Positions 17,572 through 26,737 are shown, numbered from the stretch's first letter. The stretch is DNA of 64,000 nucleotides from Arthrobacter hankyongi (GCF_022012395.1 NZ_JAKLTQ010000001.1:558001-622000), one strand, 5' to 3'. Numbers and translations: made by a program. Notes: generated by a model from the letters alone, not told the origin.

Positions 17572-18567
17572 CTACTGGCTGAGTGTGAACGGAGCGGTGA
17601 CCTTGTCCACGTTCTCCTTGGTGATCAGCGTGCAGTCGAACGCCTGCTTCTCGCTGTCGGAGCCGGTCTTGCCGGTCTTCAGGTAGGAATCGATTTCGTC
17701 CACGACCTTCTTGGAGAAGTCGGCCACCGGCTGGAGCACCGTGTAGCCCATCGAGCCGGCCTTGACCGCGTCCACGGCATCCGGGGAACCATCGAAGCCG
17801 CCGACCTTGACCGAGGTCTTGCCGGCTTCCTTCAGGGCCGCGATCGCGCCTAGGGCCATCTGGTCATTGCCCGAGAGCACGCCCTGGATGTCCGGATGGG
17901 CCTGGAGCATCGACTGCATCTTGTCGTGGCCCTGCTTCTGGTCCCAGTTCGCCACCTGGGCTTCCACCCGCTTCAGGTCCGGGTACTGCGACAGGACGGT
18001 CGCATAGCCGTTGGACCTGGTGGCCGCGTTGTTGTCCGAGGGTGCGCCGAGGAGTTCGACATAGGTCCCCTTGCCACCCATCGCCTTGACGAACTCCTGG
18101 GCGCCCAAAGCCGCACCTTGGGCATTGTCCGAGACCAGCTGGGCCTTGGCCAGGCCCTGCTGGTTGATCTCGGCGTTGACCAGGAAGACCGGGATACCGG
18201 CGTCGGTAGCCTTCTGCACAGCCCCCACCGAGCCGTCGGCGTTGGCCGGGTCCAGCACGATGGCCGCGGCCTTGTTGGTAATGGCCGTGTCGATCAGGTC
18301 GCTTTCGGCCTTGGTATCGCCCTTGTGTGCCGTGACGTCGACCGTGTAGCCGAGCTTCTCACCAGCCGCCTTGACGGTGTCCCCTTCGGTCTTCCAGTAC
18401 GGATTCGCCGGATCATTGACGATGGTGAAAATGAGCTTGCTGCCACTGCCACCGCCTGCGGTACCGGAGGCGGCACCGGTGGAGGTTCCGCCTCCCCCTC
18501 CGCCGCAGCCAGACAGTGCCGCAATGGTCATGCATGCAGCCAGTGCTGCGATCACCTTACGTTTCAT
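17572..18567 (-). CDS. CUT2 sugar ABC transporter substrate-binding lipoprotein
   Basis: A 331-residue RbsB-type binding protein. The N-terminus is a lipoprotein signal with lipobox ALSGC (Cys about residue 21) followed by a Gly/Ser linker. The mature protein has the type I periplasmic-binding fold, with IFTIVNDPANPYWKTE and SGNDQMALGAIAALKEAG typical of ribose-type proteins. The ATG at 18567 has GAAAGG upstream. It captures the polyol or sugar for the adjacent permease and ATPase. Erythritol or L-threitol is inferred from the enzymes nearby. Confidence 0.9.
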   Translation of the reverse strand: MKRKVIAALAACMTIAALSGCGGGGGGTSTGAASGTAGGGSGSKLIFTIVNDPANPYWKTEGDTVKAAGEKLGYTVDVTAHKGDTKAESDLIDTAITNKAAAIVLDPANADGSVGAVQKATDAGIPVFLVNAEINQQGLAKAQLVSDNAQGAALGAQEFVKAMGGKGTYVELLGAPSDNNAATRSNGYATVLSQYPDLKRVEAQVANWDQKQGHDKMQSMLQAHPDIQGVLSGNDQMALGAIAALKEAGKTSVKVGGFDGSPDAVDAVKAGSMGYTVLQPVADFSKKVVDEIDSYLKTGKTGSDSEKQAFDCTLITKENVDKVTAPFTLSQ

Positions 18568-18587
18568 GGACGTACCTTTCATCAGTG

Positions 18588-19754
18588 TCACGGTTTGGCA
18601 GGATTGGCGGTATCGGCAGCGTCGACGGCCGGCGGGGTGCCGGCAGGCGGGGAAGCGGTCCCGGCTGCCGACGGGCCGGGCGGAGCGGCTGCCGGCGCCT
18701 CAACGTGCTTGATCCGCCGGGAACGGCCCTCGATCCGGTTGAGCATGACGGCGACGACGATCACGGCGCCCTTGAAGACCATCTGCCAGTACTCGGAGAC
18801 ACCGATGATCACCAGGCCGTCGGAAAGGAAGCCGATCACGAACGCACCGAGCAGGGTGCCGCGGATGTTGCCGCGTCCGCCGGAGAGGGCGGCGCCGCCG
18901 ATGACGACGGCGGCAATGGCCGTCAGTTCGAAGGACGTGCCCGCCGTGGGATTGGCGGAGGTCAGTTCAGAGGCGATGATCACGCCGGCGATCGCGGCGC
19001 AGGTGCCGGAGGCCATGTAGATGCGGATCTGGACCTTCTTCACCGGGATGCCGGAGAGCTCGGCTGCCCGCTCGTTGCCGCCGGAGGCATAGAGCCAGCG
19101 GCCGAAGGCGGTGCGGTTGAGCAGGAAACTGCCCAGCAACGCAATGACGATCATGACCAGCACACCGGTGGGGATGCCCAGGATCCGGTTGAAGCCCAGG
19201 ACGTCGAATCCGGTGTTGCCCAGCGCGGCCTCGCCGCGCAGGTTCGGGTAGGTCAGGCCGCCGGTGATCAGCAGCGCGGTGCCGCGGACCACATACAGGG
19301 TGCCCAGCGTGGCCACGAACGGAGGGACGCCGAACTTGGCGATCAGGATGCCGTTGATCCAGCCGACGAATGCGCCGACCGCCAGCGCAATGACAGCGCA
19401 GACCCAGACCGCCGGGTAGAGCGTGACTTCCATGCCCGGCAGCTTGACTCCCTGCATCAGGAAGCCGGCGATGACACCCGCGAGGCCCACGGTGGAGCCC
19501 ACCGACAGGTCGATGCCGCCGTTGAGGATCACCATCAGCATGCCGACCGCCAGGATGGCGTAGACGGCCACGTGGGCCGACATGGTCAGCAGGTTGTTGA
19601 CGCTGAAATAGTTCGGCGACAGGAAGGAGAAAATCAGGATAATGACGATCAGGGCGAAGAATGCGCGGCCTTCAAGCAGGAGCTTGGGGATGTCGAGGCC
19701 GCCGGACGGGCGTCCGGTCTGGGCCGGGGTGGCCGCCGTCTGTGTTTGGCTCAT
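18588..19754 (-). CDS. CUT2 sugar ABC transporter permease
   Basis: A 388-residue RbsC-type permease with about eight to ten membrane helices. The family loop ELTSANPTAGTSFELTAIAA and GGISLSGG-like VIGGAALSGGRG (about residues 290-300) are clear. Both termini are long: the C-terminal 45 residues are Pro/Ala-rich and cytosolic. It starts 19 bp after the ATPase stop and ends 20 bp before the binding-protein start, so all three components are co-transcribed. Confidence 0.92.
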   Translation of the reverse strand: MSQTQTAATPAQTGRPSGGLDIPKLLLEGRAFFALIVIILIFSFLSPNYFSVNNLLTMSAHVAVYAILAVGMLMVILNGGIDLSVGSTVGLAGVIAGFLMQGVKLPGMEVTLYPAVWVCAVIALAVGAFVGWINGILIAKFGVPPFVATLGTLYVVRGTALLITGGLTYPNLRGEAALGNTGFDVLGFNRILGIPTGVLVMIVIALLGSFLLNRTAFGRWLYASGGNERAAELSGIPVKKVQIRIYMASGTCAAIAGVIIASELTSANPTAGTSFELTAIAAVVIGGAALSGGRGNIRGTLLGAFVIGFLSDGLVIIGVSEYWQMVFKGAVIVVAVMLNRIEGRSRRIKHVEAPAAAPPGPSAAGTASPPAGTPPAVDAADTANPAKP

Positions 19755-19773
19755 GTCCGGTTTTTCCGTTCCT

Positions 19774-21294
19774 CTAGAGGGCGACGGCAGCTTCGCCCGA
19801 AGCCGCCATAATCTGCTCTTTGGTGGTCTGGGCCGCGTCGAATTCGGCGGAAATGCGGCCCTTGCTCATCACGATGACGCGGTGGGCAATGCTGAGGCAC
19901 TCGCCGACTTCCGAGGTCGAGTAGAGGACCGCCAGGCCCTTCTCGGCCAGTTCGGCGAGCAGGCCGAAGACTTCGGATTTGGCGCCGATGTCGATCCCGC
20001 GGCTCGGCTCGTCGAGCAGGATGACCTTGGGATTGGTCGCCAGCATCTTCCCGATGACCACCTTCTGCTGGTTGCCGCCGCTGAGCGATCCGATGGGGGC
20101 ACCGGGGCCGGCGGTCTTGACCCGCACGTCCCGGATCATCTGCTGGATGAGCTGCTTTTCGTCGGCGCGTGAGAGCACCAGGCCTTTGAGGAACGAGCCC
20201 AGGCTGGCGAGCGAAAGGTTCCGGCCCACGGACATGGTCTGCACCAGGCCGTCCCGCTGCCGGTCCTCGGGAACCAGGCCGAGTCCGGCCTCGATGCGCT
20301 CGGCAATGGTCAGCCCCTCGACGTCGAAATCCTGGAGCAGCACCGTGCCGCCCACCAGCGGGACGCGGCCGGCCACAGCCTCCAGCAGCTCGGTCCGGCC
20401 TGCGCCCATGAGGCCGTAGATGCAGACAATCTCGCCGGCCCGCACCTCGATGGAGACGCCGTTGACGGCGAGCCGTTCCGGATTCGTGGGGTCGGCCACC
20501 ATCGCCTGCTGGATGGTCAGGGCCGGCCTGCCGAAGTGCTCGCGGCTGGGCGGGCTGCCCAGGTCGAAGCCGCGGCCGACCATGTTGCCCACGATCCAGT
20601 CCAGATCGACGTCGGCAATTTCGGCCTGCGCCACGATCGATCCGTCCCGCAGCACCACGGCGTGATCGGAGATTTCGATGGCCTCCTCCAGGTGGTGCGA
20701 AATGTAGACGATGGACACTCCCGAGGCGGTCAGGTCCCGGATCACCTTGAAGAGGACCTCCACTTCGGAGGCGCTTAGCGCCGACGTCGGCTCGTCCATG
20801 ATCAGGATCCGTGCATTGACCGACAGCGCCCGGGCGATTTCGACGATCTGCTGCTGGCCCAGCCGCAGATCGGCCACCTTGGTGTCCGGGTCGATGGGCT
20901 CCTCGAGCCGCTCCATCAGCTCCTTGCTGAGCTGTCGCTCGGCGGCATAGTCGACCATCCCGGCCTTGCCGGTGATCTCCCGGCCCATGAAGATGTTGTC
21001 CCGCACGCTCAGGTTCGGGCTCAGGCTCAGTTCCTGGTGGATGATGGAAATCCCGCGGTCCCGGGCTTCGACGGTGTTCGCGAACTCGACCGGTTCGCCG
21101 CGCAGTTCCAGGCTGCCCGACGTCGGCTGTTCGATCCCGGAGAGGATCTTCATCAGCGTGGACTTGCCGGCCCCGTTCTCGCCGAAGAGCGAGGTGACCT
21201 TGCCTTCGAGGACCTCGAAGTCCACTCCTTTGAGCGCCTGGGTCCCGCCGTAGCGCTTGGTCACATTCTGGGCACGGAGCACGACCTCGCTCAT
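19774..21294 (-). CDS. CUT2 sugar ABC transporter ATP-binding protein
   Basis: A 506-residue RbsA-type protein with two tandem ABC domains. The first has an intact Walker A (GENGAGKST, about residue 35), signature LRLGQQQ and Walker B LIMDEPTSAL. The second has the degenerate Walker A GLMGAGRTEL and signature LSGGNQQK, with VILLDEPSRGID. One intact and one degenerate site is normal for this family. It powers import by the adjacent permease and overlaps the DUF2291 gene by 4 bp. Confidence 0.94.
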   Translation of the reverse strand: MSEVVLRAQNVTKRYGGTQALKGVDFEVLEGKVTSLFGENGAGKSTLMKILSGIEQPTSGSLELRGEPVEFANTVEARDRGISIIHQELSLSPNLSVRDNIFMGREITGKAGMVDYAAERQLSKELMERLEEPIDPDTKVADLRLGQQQIVEIARALSVNARILIMDEPTSALSASEVEVLFKVIRDLTASGVSIVYISHHLEEAIEISDHAVVLRDGSIVAQAEIADVDLDWIVGNMVGRGFDLGSPPSREHFGRPALTIQQAMVADPTNPERLAVNGVSIEVRAGEIVCIYGLMGAGRTELLEAVAGRVPLVGGTVLLQDFDVEGLTIAERIEAGLGLVPEDRQRDGLVQTMSVGRNLSLASLGSFLKGLVLSRADEKQLIQQMIRDVRVKTAGPGAPIGSLSGGNQQKVVIGKMLATNPKVILLDEPSRGIDIGAKSEVFGLLAELAEKGLAVLYSTSEVGECLSIAHRVIVMSKGRISAEFDAAQTTKEQIMAASGEAAVAL

Positions 21295-21995
21295 TTGGCT
21301 TCCCCGATCTGCACCGGCGTGATGATGTAGGCGGACGGATTGATCAGGCTGAACGCGCCTACCGCGGCCACCTTCTTACCGGCCAGCGAGGCGGGATCCA
21401 CGTTGGCCAGGACCTTGTCCTTGACCTGCTTGTTCAACTCGGCTCCCACGTTCTGGTAGTCGATCTGGTTCTTGAACTGGGAGAACTGCACCTTCCCGGT
21501 GGCATCGCGGACCGCCGTGCCGTTGATGGCCGGGCCAGTCTGCACCAGGACCTTGATGTCCGCGGGCATGCCCGGAACCGTGACCGGCAGCTGCCCGTTG
21601 GCCTCCGGCTTGCCGGCCGTGCCGGTGAACTTGACCGAATAGACCGCGGGCGAGGAGCCGGAGACCACCCCGTACTTCTTGGCCGCCGCGGCCGGATCGG
21701 CCGCAATCGCCTTCTGCACGACCGCGAGTTCGGTGGCCCGCTTGACGATGTCCGGCGCGATTTCGGAGTCGAATTTCTCCTGAGCGTAGGACTGCGGACT
21801 GAAAGTGCCCGGGGCCGCTTCGGTGGCTTCCTTGCCGGTCAGGATCTTCGTGCTGAAGAACATCAGGATCAGCACCACCAGGATGACGCCGGCGGCAATC
21901 AGCCGCCCGGGCGTGAAGAATGATTTTTTGGGGGCTTTTTTGGGCGTGCCCGGCTTCGGGGTTTCGGAGGTGGGGGTACTTGTCGCTGTGCTCAT
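21291..21995 (-). CDS. DUF2291 family single-span exported protein
   Basis: A 234-residue protein with a Lys/Pro-rich cytosolic N-terminus, one membrane helix at about residues 31-48 (LIAAGVILVVLILMFFST) and an extracytoplasmic domain containing the DUF2291 pattern. DUF2291 proteins commonly neighbour RbsABC-type transporters, but their function is not established. It overlaps the dehydrogenase gene upstream and the ATPase gene downstream by 4 bp each, so it is a tightly coupled part of the transport operon. Confidence 0.8.
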   Translation of the reverse strand: MSTATSTPTSETPKPGTPKKAPKKSFFTPGRLIAAGVILVVLILMFFSTKILTGKEATEAAPGTFSPQSYAQEKFDSEIAPDIVKRATELAVVQKAIAADPAAAAKKYGVVSGSSPAVYSVKFTGTAGKPEANGQLPVTVPGMPADIKVLVQTGPAINGTAVRDATGKVQFSQFKNQIDYQNVGAELNKQVKDKVLANVDPASLAGKKVAAVGAFSLINPSAYIITPVQIGEAK

Positions 21996-23011
21996 TGCAG
22001 GACCTTGGATTCGGTGTCGTTGGGACGGATCTGCAGCTTGCGTCCGGAACCCTGGCGGAACATGTCCAGCGCGTCGGAATAGTCGTCCAGGGTGAAGGAA
22101 TGGCTGATCATCGGCACGCTCCTGATCGCGCCGGCTTCGAACATTTCCACCGCCCGGCCGAAGGTGTTCAGCACTGCCATGGTGCCGACGATGTTGAGTT
22201 CGTCCCGGTAGACCCGGAACGGGGAGTAGCCGGCCTTGGCTTCGGCCGGGGCGACGCCGAAGTGCTGGAAGGTGCCGCCGGCCTTGACCCGCGGCAACCC
22301 GTCCTCGATCGCCCGGACCACGCCGGTGCAGTCGATGACCACGTCCCACTGGCTCCGGTCCGCTTCGTCCGCGCTGCCGTATACCTGCTCGATGCCGACC
22401 TCGCCGGCGGCCTCCCGGCGCCCGGCGCTGAGGTCGACGACGGTGACGCTGGCCGCGCCGGCCCGCGGGGCCAGCTGGGCCATCAGCAGGCCCATCGTCC
22501 CGGCACCGTAGACCAGGTAGTGCTCGCCCATTTTCCGCGGCAGGATGTCGTAGCCGCGGATGGCGCAGGCCAGCGGCTCCACCAAGGCCGCCTGGTGCAG
22601 GTCGGTTTCGGGCTTCAGCCGGAAGACGTTGCTGACCGGGGCCTTCAGGTACTGCGCTGCCGCCCCGTCGCTGGCCACCACACCGAGTCCGTTCCAGCTC
22701 CGGCACAGGTTGGACTTGCCGTTGAGGCAAAATTCGCACTCGCCGCAGGTGGTGCTCGGGTTGACCACAACGTGGTCGCCGACCGCAAGGCGGGTCACCT
22801 CGCTGCCCGTCTCGACGACGACGCCGGAGGCCTCATGGCCGGGGATCAGGGGGAACACCGTCCCCTCGAACTCGCCGTCGAAGACGTGCGTGTCGGTGCC
22901 GCAAATACCCACCGCAGCCACCTCGATGACCACTTCGCGGGGGCCGGGAGCAGGGTCCGCGACGTCGCGGAGCGCCAACTCACCGGGGGCTTCGAAAACT
23001 ATGGCTCGCAT
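21992..23011 (-). CDS. Zinc-dependent alcohol/polyol dehydrogenase
   Basis: A 339-residue medium-chain dehydrogenase. Catalytic zinc ligands lie in VGICGTDTH and GHEAS; the structural zinc loop is CGECEFCLNGKSNLC; the NAD site is VYGAGTMGLLMAQ. It resembles sorbitol/threonine-dehydrogenase-type enzymes. It is the first gene of the roughly 10-kb leftward operon, so it probably oxidises a polyol entering the same pathway. The start at 23011 matches the family N-terminus (MRAIVF); an in-frame ATG 18 bp upstream is possible. Confidence 0.88.
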   Translation of the reverse strand: MRAIVFEAPGELALRDVADPAPGPREVVIEVAAVGICGTDTHVFDGEFEGTVFPLIPGHEASGVVVETGSEVTRLAVGDHVVVNPSTTCGECEFCLNGKSNLCRSWNGLGVVASDGAAAQYLKAPVSNVFRLKPETDLHQAALVEPLACAIRGYDILPRKMGEHYLVYGAGTMGLLMAQLAPRAGAASVTVVDLSAGRREAAGEVGIEQVYGSADEADRSQWDVVIDCTGVVRAIEDGLPRVKAGGTFQHFGVAPAEAKAGYSPFRVYRDELNIVGTMAVLNTFGRAVEMFEAGAIRSVPMISHSFTLDDYSDALDMFRQGSGRKLQIRPNDTESKVLQ

Positions 23012-23268
23012 ACGGATTGACGCTCCCATCCACAGGGTTGTTCGCCGTCGGAACCGCCGGCTGTCCGGCGACTTGCGGTGCCGGCGGAAAAGGAAGTCTG
23101 TGATTTTTGGGTTATCTTGTGACTTCCTCGTGTTATAAACATAATGTAACTGTGAGCCTGCTCACTGTCAACGAACCCAAAACGGCCTTCCGGATGCCGC
23201 CCGCGGCAGCCAGCGCAGGTGGGCCCGCCCCCAAGCCACACAACTTTCCACATCCTCCAGGAGGACCA
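23012..23268. promoter_or_regulatory. Divergent control region of the polyol locus
   Basis: This 257-bp gap serves the leftward dehydrogenase/transport operon and the rightward EltD-like gene. Its AT-rich core (23111-23150) contains GTTA-N11-TAAC at 23132-23150. Immediately after it, GTGAGC-CT-GCTCAC (23152-23165) is a perfect inverted repeat. These dyads are the best candidates for DeoR binding. An upstream ATG near 23107 is in frame with the right-hand gene but is rejected as start. Confidence 0.6.
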
Positions 23269-24393
23269 ATGTCCACCACCCCTGCCGCAGACGCCGCGGC
23301 CGCCGGACTGCCCGAGACGATGCAGGCCGTGATCTGCCATGGGCCGGAAAACTACATGCTCGAAGAATTGCCGGTTCCGGTGCCCGGACCGGGCCAGATG
23401 CTGATGAAGGTCGAGGCGGTCGGCGTGTGCGCCAGCGACCTGAAGTGCTACCACGGGGCGGCCAAGTTCTGGGGGGACGCGAACCGGCCAGCCTGGGCGC
23501 AAAAGGAGATCACGCCGGGCCATGAGTTCGCCGGCACCATCATCCAGGCCGACGAGGAGGCCACGTCCCACCACGGCGTGGCCGTCGGGGACCGCGTCAC
23601 CTGCGAGCAGATCGTCCCGTGCGGACGCTGCCGCTACTGTGTGCGCGGCGAGTACTGGATGTGCGGGCCGCACGACATGTTCGGCTTCCGCAACTTCCAC
23701 GGCGCGATGGCCGAATACCTGGTGGTACCCAAGCAGGCACGGGCGCACCGGATCTCCAAGGAACTGCCCCCGCAGCACGCAGCCTTCGCCGAACCGCTGT
23801 CCTGTTCGCTGCACGCCGTCGAGCGCGCCAACATCACCTTCGACGACGTCGTCGTGATCGCCGGCTGCGGTCCGATCGGGCTGGGCATGGTGGCGGGCGC
23901 AAAAGCCAAGAGTCCGCTGAAGGTCGTGGCGCTGGACATGTCGGACAACAAGCTCGCGCTGGCCCGCAAGTGCGGCGCCGACGCCACCATCAATGTGGGC
24001 CGGGAAGATGCGGTCCAGCTGATCAAGGACATGACCGACGGCTACGGTGCCGACGTCTACATCGAAGGCACCGGGCACCCCTCGGCCGTCGGCCAGGGAC
24101 TGAACCTGCTGCGCAAGCTGGGCACGTACGTGGAGTATTCGGTCTTCGGCTCCGACGTGACGGTGGACTGGTCCATCATCAGCGACGACAAGGAGCTGGA
24201 CGTGCGCGGCGCCCACCTGGGCCCGCACTGCTGGCCGGCCGCGATCAAGATGCTCGAATCCGGCATCCTGCCGATGGACGAGATCTGCACCGACCAGTTC
24301 GTGCTCAAGGACTTCCAGGCGGCACTGGACCTCGTCGCCGACACCACCGGGGCCTCGGTCAAGGTCTCGATCCTGCCCGGCGGCGAAGCCTAG
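23269..24393 (+). CDS. eltD: Probable erythritol/L-threitol dehydrogenase (Zn-dependent)
   Basis: A 374-residue medium-chain zinc dehydrogenase. Catalytic zinc ligands are in VGVCASDLKCYHG and GHEFAG; the structural zinc loop is CGRCRYCVRGEYWMC; the cofactor motif is VIAGCGPIGLGM. From memory, the segments CYHGAAKFWGD and EPLSCSLHAVERA closely match mycobacterial EltD, which oxidises erythritol or L-threitol to L-erythrulose. AGGAGG precedes the ATG. It is divergent from an operon carrying the matching kinase and isomerases, which supports the assignment. Alignment is needed for certainty. Confidence 0.85.
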   Translation: MSTTPAADAAAAGLPETMQAVICHGPENYMLEELPVPVPGPGQMLMKVEAVGVCASDLKCYHGAAKFWGDANRPAWAQKEITPGHEFAGTIIQADEEATSHHGVAVGDRVTCEQIVPCGRCRYCVRGEYWMCGPHDMFGFRNFHGAMAEYLVVPKQARAHRISKELPPQHAAFAEPLSCSLHAVERANITFDDVVVIAGCGPIGLGMVAGAKAKSPLKVVALDMSDNKLALARKCGADATINVGREDAVQLIKDMTDGYGADVYIEGTGHPSAVGQGLNLLRKLGTYVEYSVFGSDVTVDWSIISDDKELDVRGAHLGPHCWPAAIKMLESGILPMDEICTDQFVLKDFQAALDLVADTTGASVKVSILPGGEA

Positions 24394-24416
24394 CCACGCG
24401 GATCCAGGACGCGGGT

Positions 24417-24656
24417 CTAGGAGAAAATCAGGATCCCCGCATAGACCAGGAACATCACGGCGATCATTGCGGCGATCAACAGGATGATCGCGATCCACAG
24501 CCAGGGCACCCAGGCCTTCGGCCCACCTTCGCCATGGCCCTGGGTGAGGTTGGTCTGCGCCTCGGCCGGCGGCGTCTCCCCCGGCGGGACGCCACCGCCG
24601 GGCTCCAGCCCGGTGATGTTGATTTCCAGCGGATCGGGGTTCGCACTCAAGCTCAT
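24417..24656 (-). CDS. DUF6480-like small membrane protein
   Basis: A 79-residue protein with an N-terminal NPDP...GLEPGGGVPPGETPPAE pattern characteristic of DUF6480 and one C-terminal membrane helix (about residues 52-77). AGGAGG lies upstream of the ATG. It converges on the EltD-like gene with 23 bp between the stops. Function is unknown; the family is common in Actinobacteria. Confidence 0.75.
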   Translation of the reverse strand: MSLSANPDPLEINITGLEPGGGVPPGETPPAEAQTNLTQGHGEGGPKAWVPWLWIAIILLIAAMIAVMFLVYAGILIFS

Positions 24657-24794
24657 TGCCGCGCCTCCTCAGAATGGTGCCGGCCTCCAGTCCTACCCGG
24701 CCTGCACTTCCTAGGATAGTAAGGCTGCTGCCCAATGAGCCACCGGTGCGGGCCGGCTGCCGGACCAATACCGGACACGACGTCGTAAACAAGG

Positions 24795-24826
24795 CAGTCC
24801 CCGCGACCTGGTGGTCGCGGGGACTG
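24795..24826 (-). terminator. Perfect 14-bp hairpin terminator
   Basis: CAGTCCCCGCGACC and its complement pair perfectly around a TGGT loop. On the minus strand the stem is followed by a short T-rich stretch (TTGTTT). It would end the leftward monooxygenase transcript after the small 45-codon ORF. Confidence 0.8.
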
Positions 24827-24837
24827 CGGCGGACGTT

Positions 24838-24857
24838 CCCGGGCTCAGAGGCCCGGG
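24838..24857 (-). repeat. Inverted repeat overlapping a small ORF stop codon
   Basis: CCCGGGC and GCCCGGG flank TCAGAG. The minus-strand stop codon of the 45-codon ORF lies in the loop. It may form a second hairpin just upstream of the main terminator. Confidence 0.5.
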
Positions 24858-24982
24858 CATCCTTCGTGCCACCAGCCTGCCCAGGCAGAAGGTGAGATGT
24901 CCTCGACCCGGACAGCGGCTTCCTGCTGTCCGGCGCCGTCCGGAACGGCCTGCCAGCCGGACTCCTGCCACAGGGGGTCCAT
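24845..24982 (-). CDS. Small Trp-rich hypothetical protein (45 aa)
   Basis: The reading MDPLWQESGWQAVPDGAG continues to ISPSAWAGWWHEGCPGL. It begins at an ATG with GGAGG seven bases upstream and lies 34 bp downstream of the monooxygenase stop on the same strand, ending right at a hairpin pair. It has five tryptophans in 45 residues, one cysteine and an acidic character, and no membrane helix. The ribosome binding site, operon position and terminator placement support a real gene. Function is unknown; a partner of the hydroxylase is speculative. Confidence 0.55.
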   Translation of the reverse strand: MDPLWQESGWQAVPDGAGQQEAAVRVEDISPSAWAGWWHEGCPGL

Positions 24983-25016
24983 CCCGGCTCCTCCTTTGCC
25001 TGGATCGTGCCGGCGG

Positions 25017-26612
25017 TTATTTGCGGCCGAAGATGCTGACGTCGTGGTTGTTGATCAGGTCCGGAACGGTCCAGCCGTCCAGGTCATATTCGGCCATGCA
25101 GGTTTCGGCCATGCCGGTCATCATGCCGGTGGTGCCCTGGGCCTGGGCGGCGAAGAGGATTTCGGCCTTGACGTTCTCGTGGTTGCCCGCGTAATTGCGT
25201 TCGTAGAGTTCGTGCCGGCCGCCGAACTCGGTGCCAATCGCGTCCCAGAGCAGCTTCATCAGCTTCACCCGGTCCACCGCCTGGATCCCGTCGGAGCCGC
25301 GGACGTACTTGTCGAGGTAGGGCCGGATCTCGGGGGTCTTGAAGTCATGGGCGGAAGAGTTGAGGTAGATCAGCCCCGAGGCGACGTCCTGCTCGATGAT
25401 TTCCTTGATCCGCGGGTAGCCGGTGGCCATGAACATCCGGTAGGCCAGCCCGTAGTCGAGTTTCGGCAGCACCGTCCCGCCCGGGCCGGGGTCCGGGTTC
25501 AGGGCCATCGCGTCGGCCAGCGCGTAGAACATGTTCCGCCAGCCGATCACCTCCCCTGCCCTCGCCTGCACGCCGCGGAAGTCCTTGGTGCCGGTGATCT
25601 CCAGGGCCTTCAGGAGCAGCCCGGCGATGAAGTCCAGCTTCACGGCCAGGCGGATCACGCCCTGGAAGGTGAACCGGTTGAGGAACCCGGTCTGCGGCAG
25701 GAAGTTGTTGATCTTCTCCACGTCCCCGTAGGCGAACACGTTCTCCCACGGGATCAGCACCTTATCGAAGACGAACACCGAATCGTTCTCGTCCAGCCTG
25801 CTGGAGAGCGGGTAGTCGAACGGGGTGCCCATCACCGCCGCCTGGTGGGAGTAGGAGGCCCTCGAGATCAGCTTCACCCCCGGCGCGTCCATCGGCACCG
25901 AGCAGATCAGCGCGAACTCCTTCTTCTTGATCGGCAGCCCGTAGTGGGCGATGAAGTTGTACTGGGTGATCGCCGAGCCGGTGGCCACGACCTTGGCCCC
26001 GGAGACCACCAGGCCCGCGTCGGTCTCCTTCTCCACCTTCATGAACACGTCCCCCACCTGGTCCGGGGGCAGGTGCCGATCCACCGGCGGGTTGATGATC
26101 GCGTGGTTCCAGTACAGCACCTTCTCCTGGGACTCGCGGTACCAGCGCAGCGCGTTCTCGCTATACGGTTCGTAGAACTCCGGCATCCCGCCCAGGGTCC
26201 CCAGGAACGCGCCCTTGTAGTCCGGGGAGCGGCCCAGCCAGCCATAGGACATCCGCGCCCAGGTCTCGATCGCGGTCCGCGAGGCCTTCAGGTCCTCGAC
26301 GGACCGGGCGGCCTTGAAGAACGGGTGGGTCAGCCCGCCGGACCCGGTATCGGTGGGCACCAACAGCTTCGAGGCCGTCTCCGGGGCGTGGAACCCGTCA
26401 TAGAGCCGGGCGGCCATCCGCACCGAATTGCGGAACGCCGGATGGGTGGTGACATCCTTCACCCGCTCGCCGTAGATCCACACCTCCCGGCCGTCCCGCA
26501 GGGACTCGATGTACTCATCCCCGGTCTGCGGCTTGAGCGGATCAGCCGGCGTGGTCCGCACCGACATATCCGGCACCTCGGCTGCAAGGGGGGTTTCAAT
26601 GGTCTCGGTCAT
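25017..26612 (-). CDS. 4-hydroxyphenylacetate 3-hydroxylase family oxygenase component
   Basis: A 531-residue flavin-dependent phenol hydroxylase oxygenase subunit of the HpaB/PheA1/NphA1 family. It is recognised by [21 protein letters not shown] at the N-terminus, [12 protein letters not shown], and IPWENVF near residue 280. The enzyme uses FADH2 from a separate reductase to ortho-hydroxylate phenols. The ATG at 26612 has GGAAGGA upstream. With the flavin reductase and AraC regulator upstream, the set resembles phenol or 4-nitrophenol systems of Rhodococcus. The substrate is not fixed by sequence. Confidence 0.9.
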   Translation of the reverse strand: MTETIETPLAAEVPDMSVRTTPADPLKPQTGDEYIESLRDGREVWIYGERVKDVTTHPAFRNSVRMAARLYDGFHAPETASKLLVPTDTGSGGLTHPFFKAARSVEDLKASRTAIETWARMSYGWLGRSPDYKGAFLGTLGGMPEFYEPYSENALRWYRESQEKVLYWNHAIINPPVDRHLPPDQVGDVFMKVEKETDAGLVVSGAKVVATGSAITQYNFIAHYGLPIKKKEFALICSVPMDAPGVKLISRASYSHQAAVMGTPFDYPLSSRLDENDSVFVFDKVLIPWENVFAYGDVEKINNFLPQTGFLNRFTFQGVIRLAVKLDFIAGLLLKALEITGTKDFRGVQARAGEVIGWRNMFYALADAMALNPDPGPGGTVLPKLDYGLAYRMFMATGYPRIKEIIEQDVASGLIYLNSSAHDFKTPEIRPYLDKYVRGSDGIQAVDRVKLMKLLWDAIGTEFGGRHELYERNYAGNHENVKAEILFAAQAQGTTGMMTGMAETCMAEYDLDGWTVPDLINNHDVSIFGRK

Positions 26613-26694
26613 GGCAATTGTCCTTCCGGGAAGCCGCGGCATCCTTGCCGACGGCGGGGTTTTGGAATCTTGGGTCTGCTGAGTTGCTGGGCCG

Positions 26695-26737
26695 GCTAGC
26701 GTCTACCGGTCTCCACCGCTAGCGCCTACCGGCCTCC
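26695..26737. repeat. 20-bp tandem direct repeat upstream of the oxygenase gene
   Basis: Two copies of GCTAGCGYCTACCGGYCTCC start at 26695 and 26718 (23-bp period, 18 of 20 identical). A partial third copy starts near 26748. They lie 83-125 bp upstream of the oxygenase start in the 158-bp gap after the reductase gene. Direct repeats with about two-turn spacing are typical AraC-family sites, so a second activator-dependent promoter is possible. Confidence 0.5.

Noticed and set aside
23107-23268. Longer N-terminus for the EltD-like enzyme
   Set aside because: The extra 54 residues do not fit the family, cross the promoter region, and the inner ATG has a strong AGGAGG site.
24711-24971. 86-codon minus-strand frame
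   Set aside because: Arg/Pro-rich shadow that runs through the terminator hairpin; the 45-codon frame with a ribosome binding site explains the region better.
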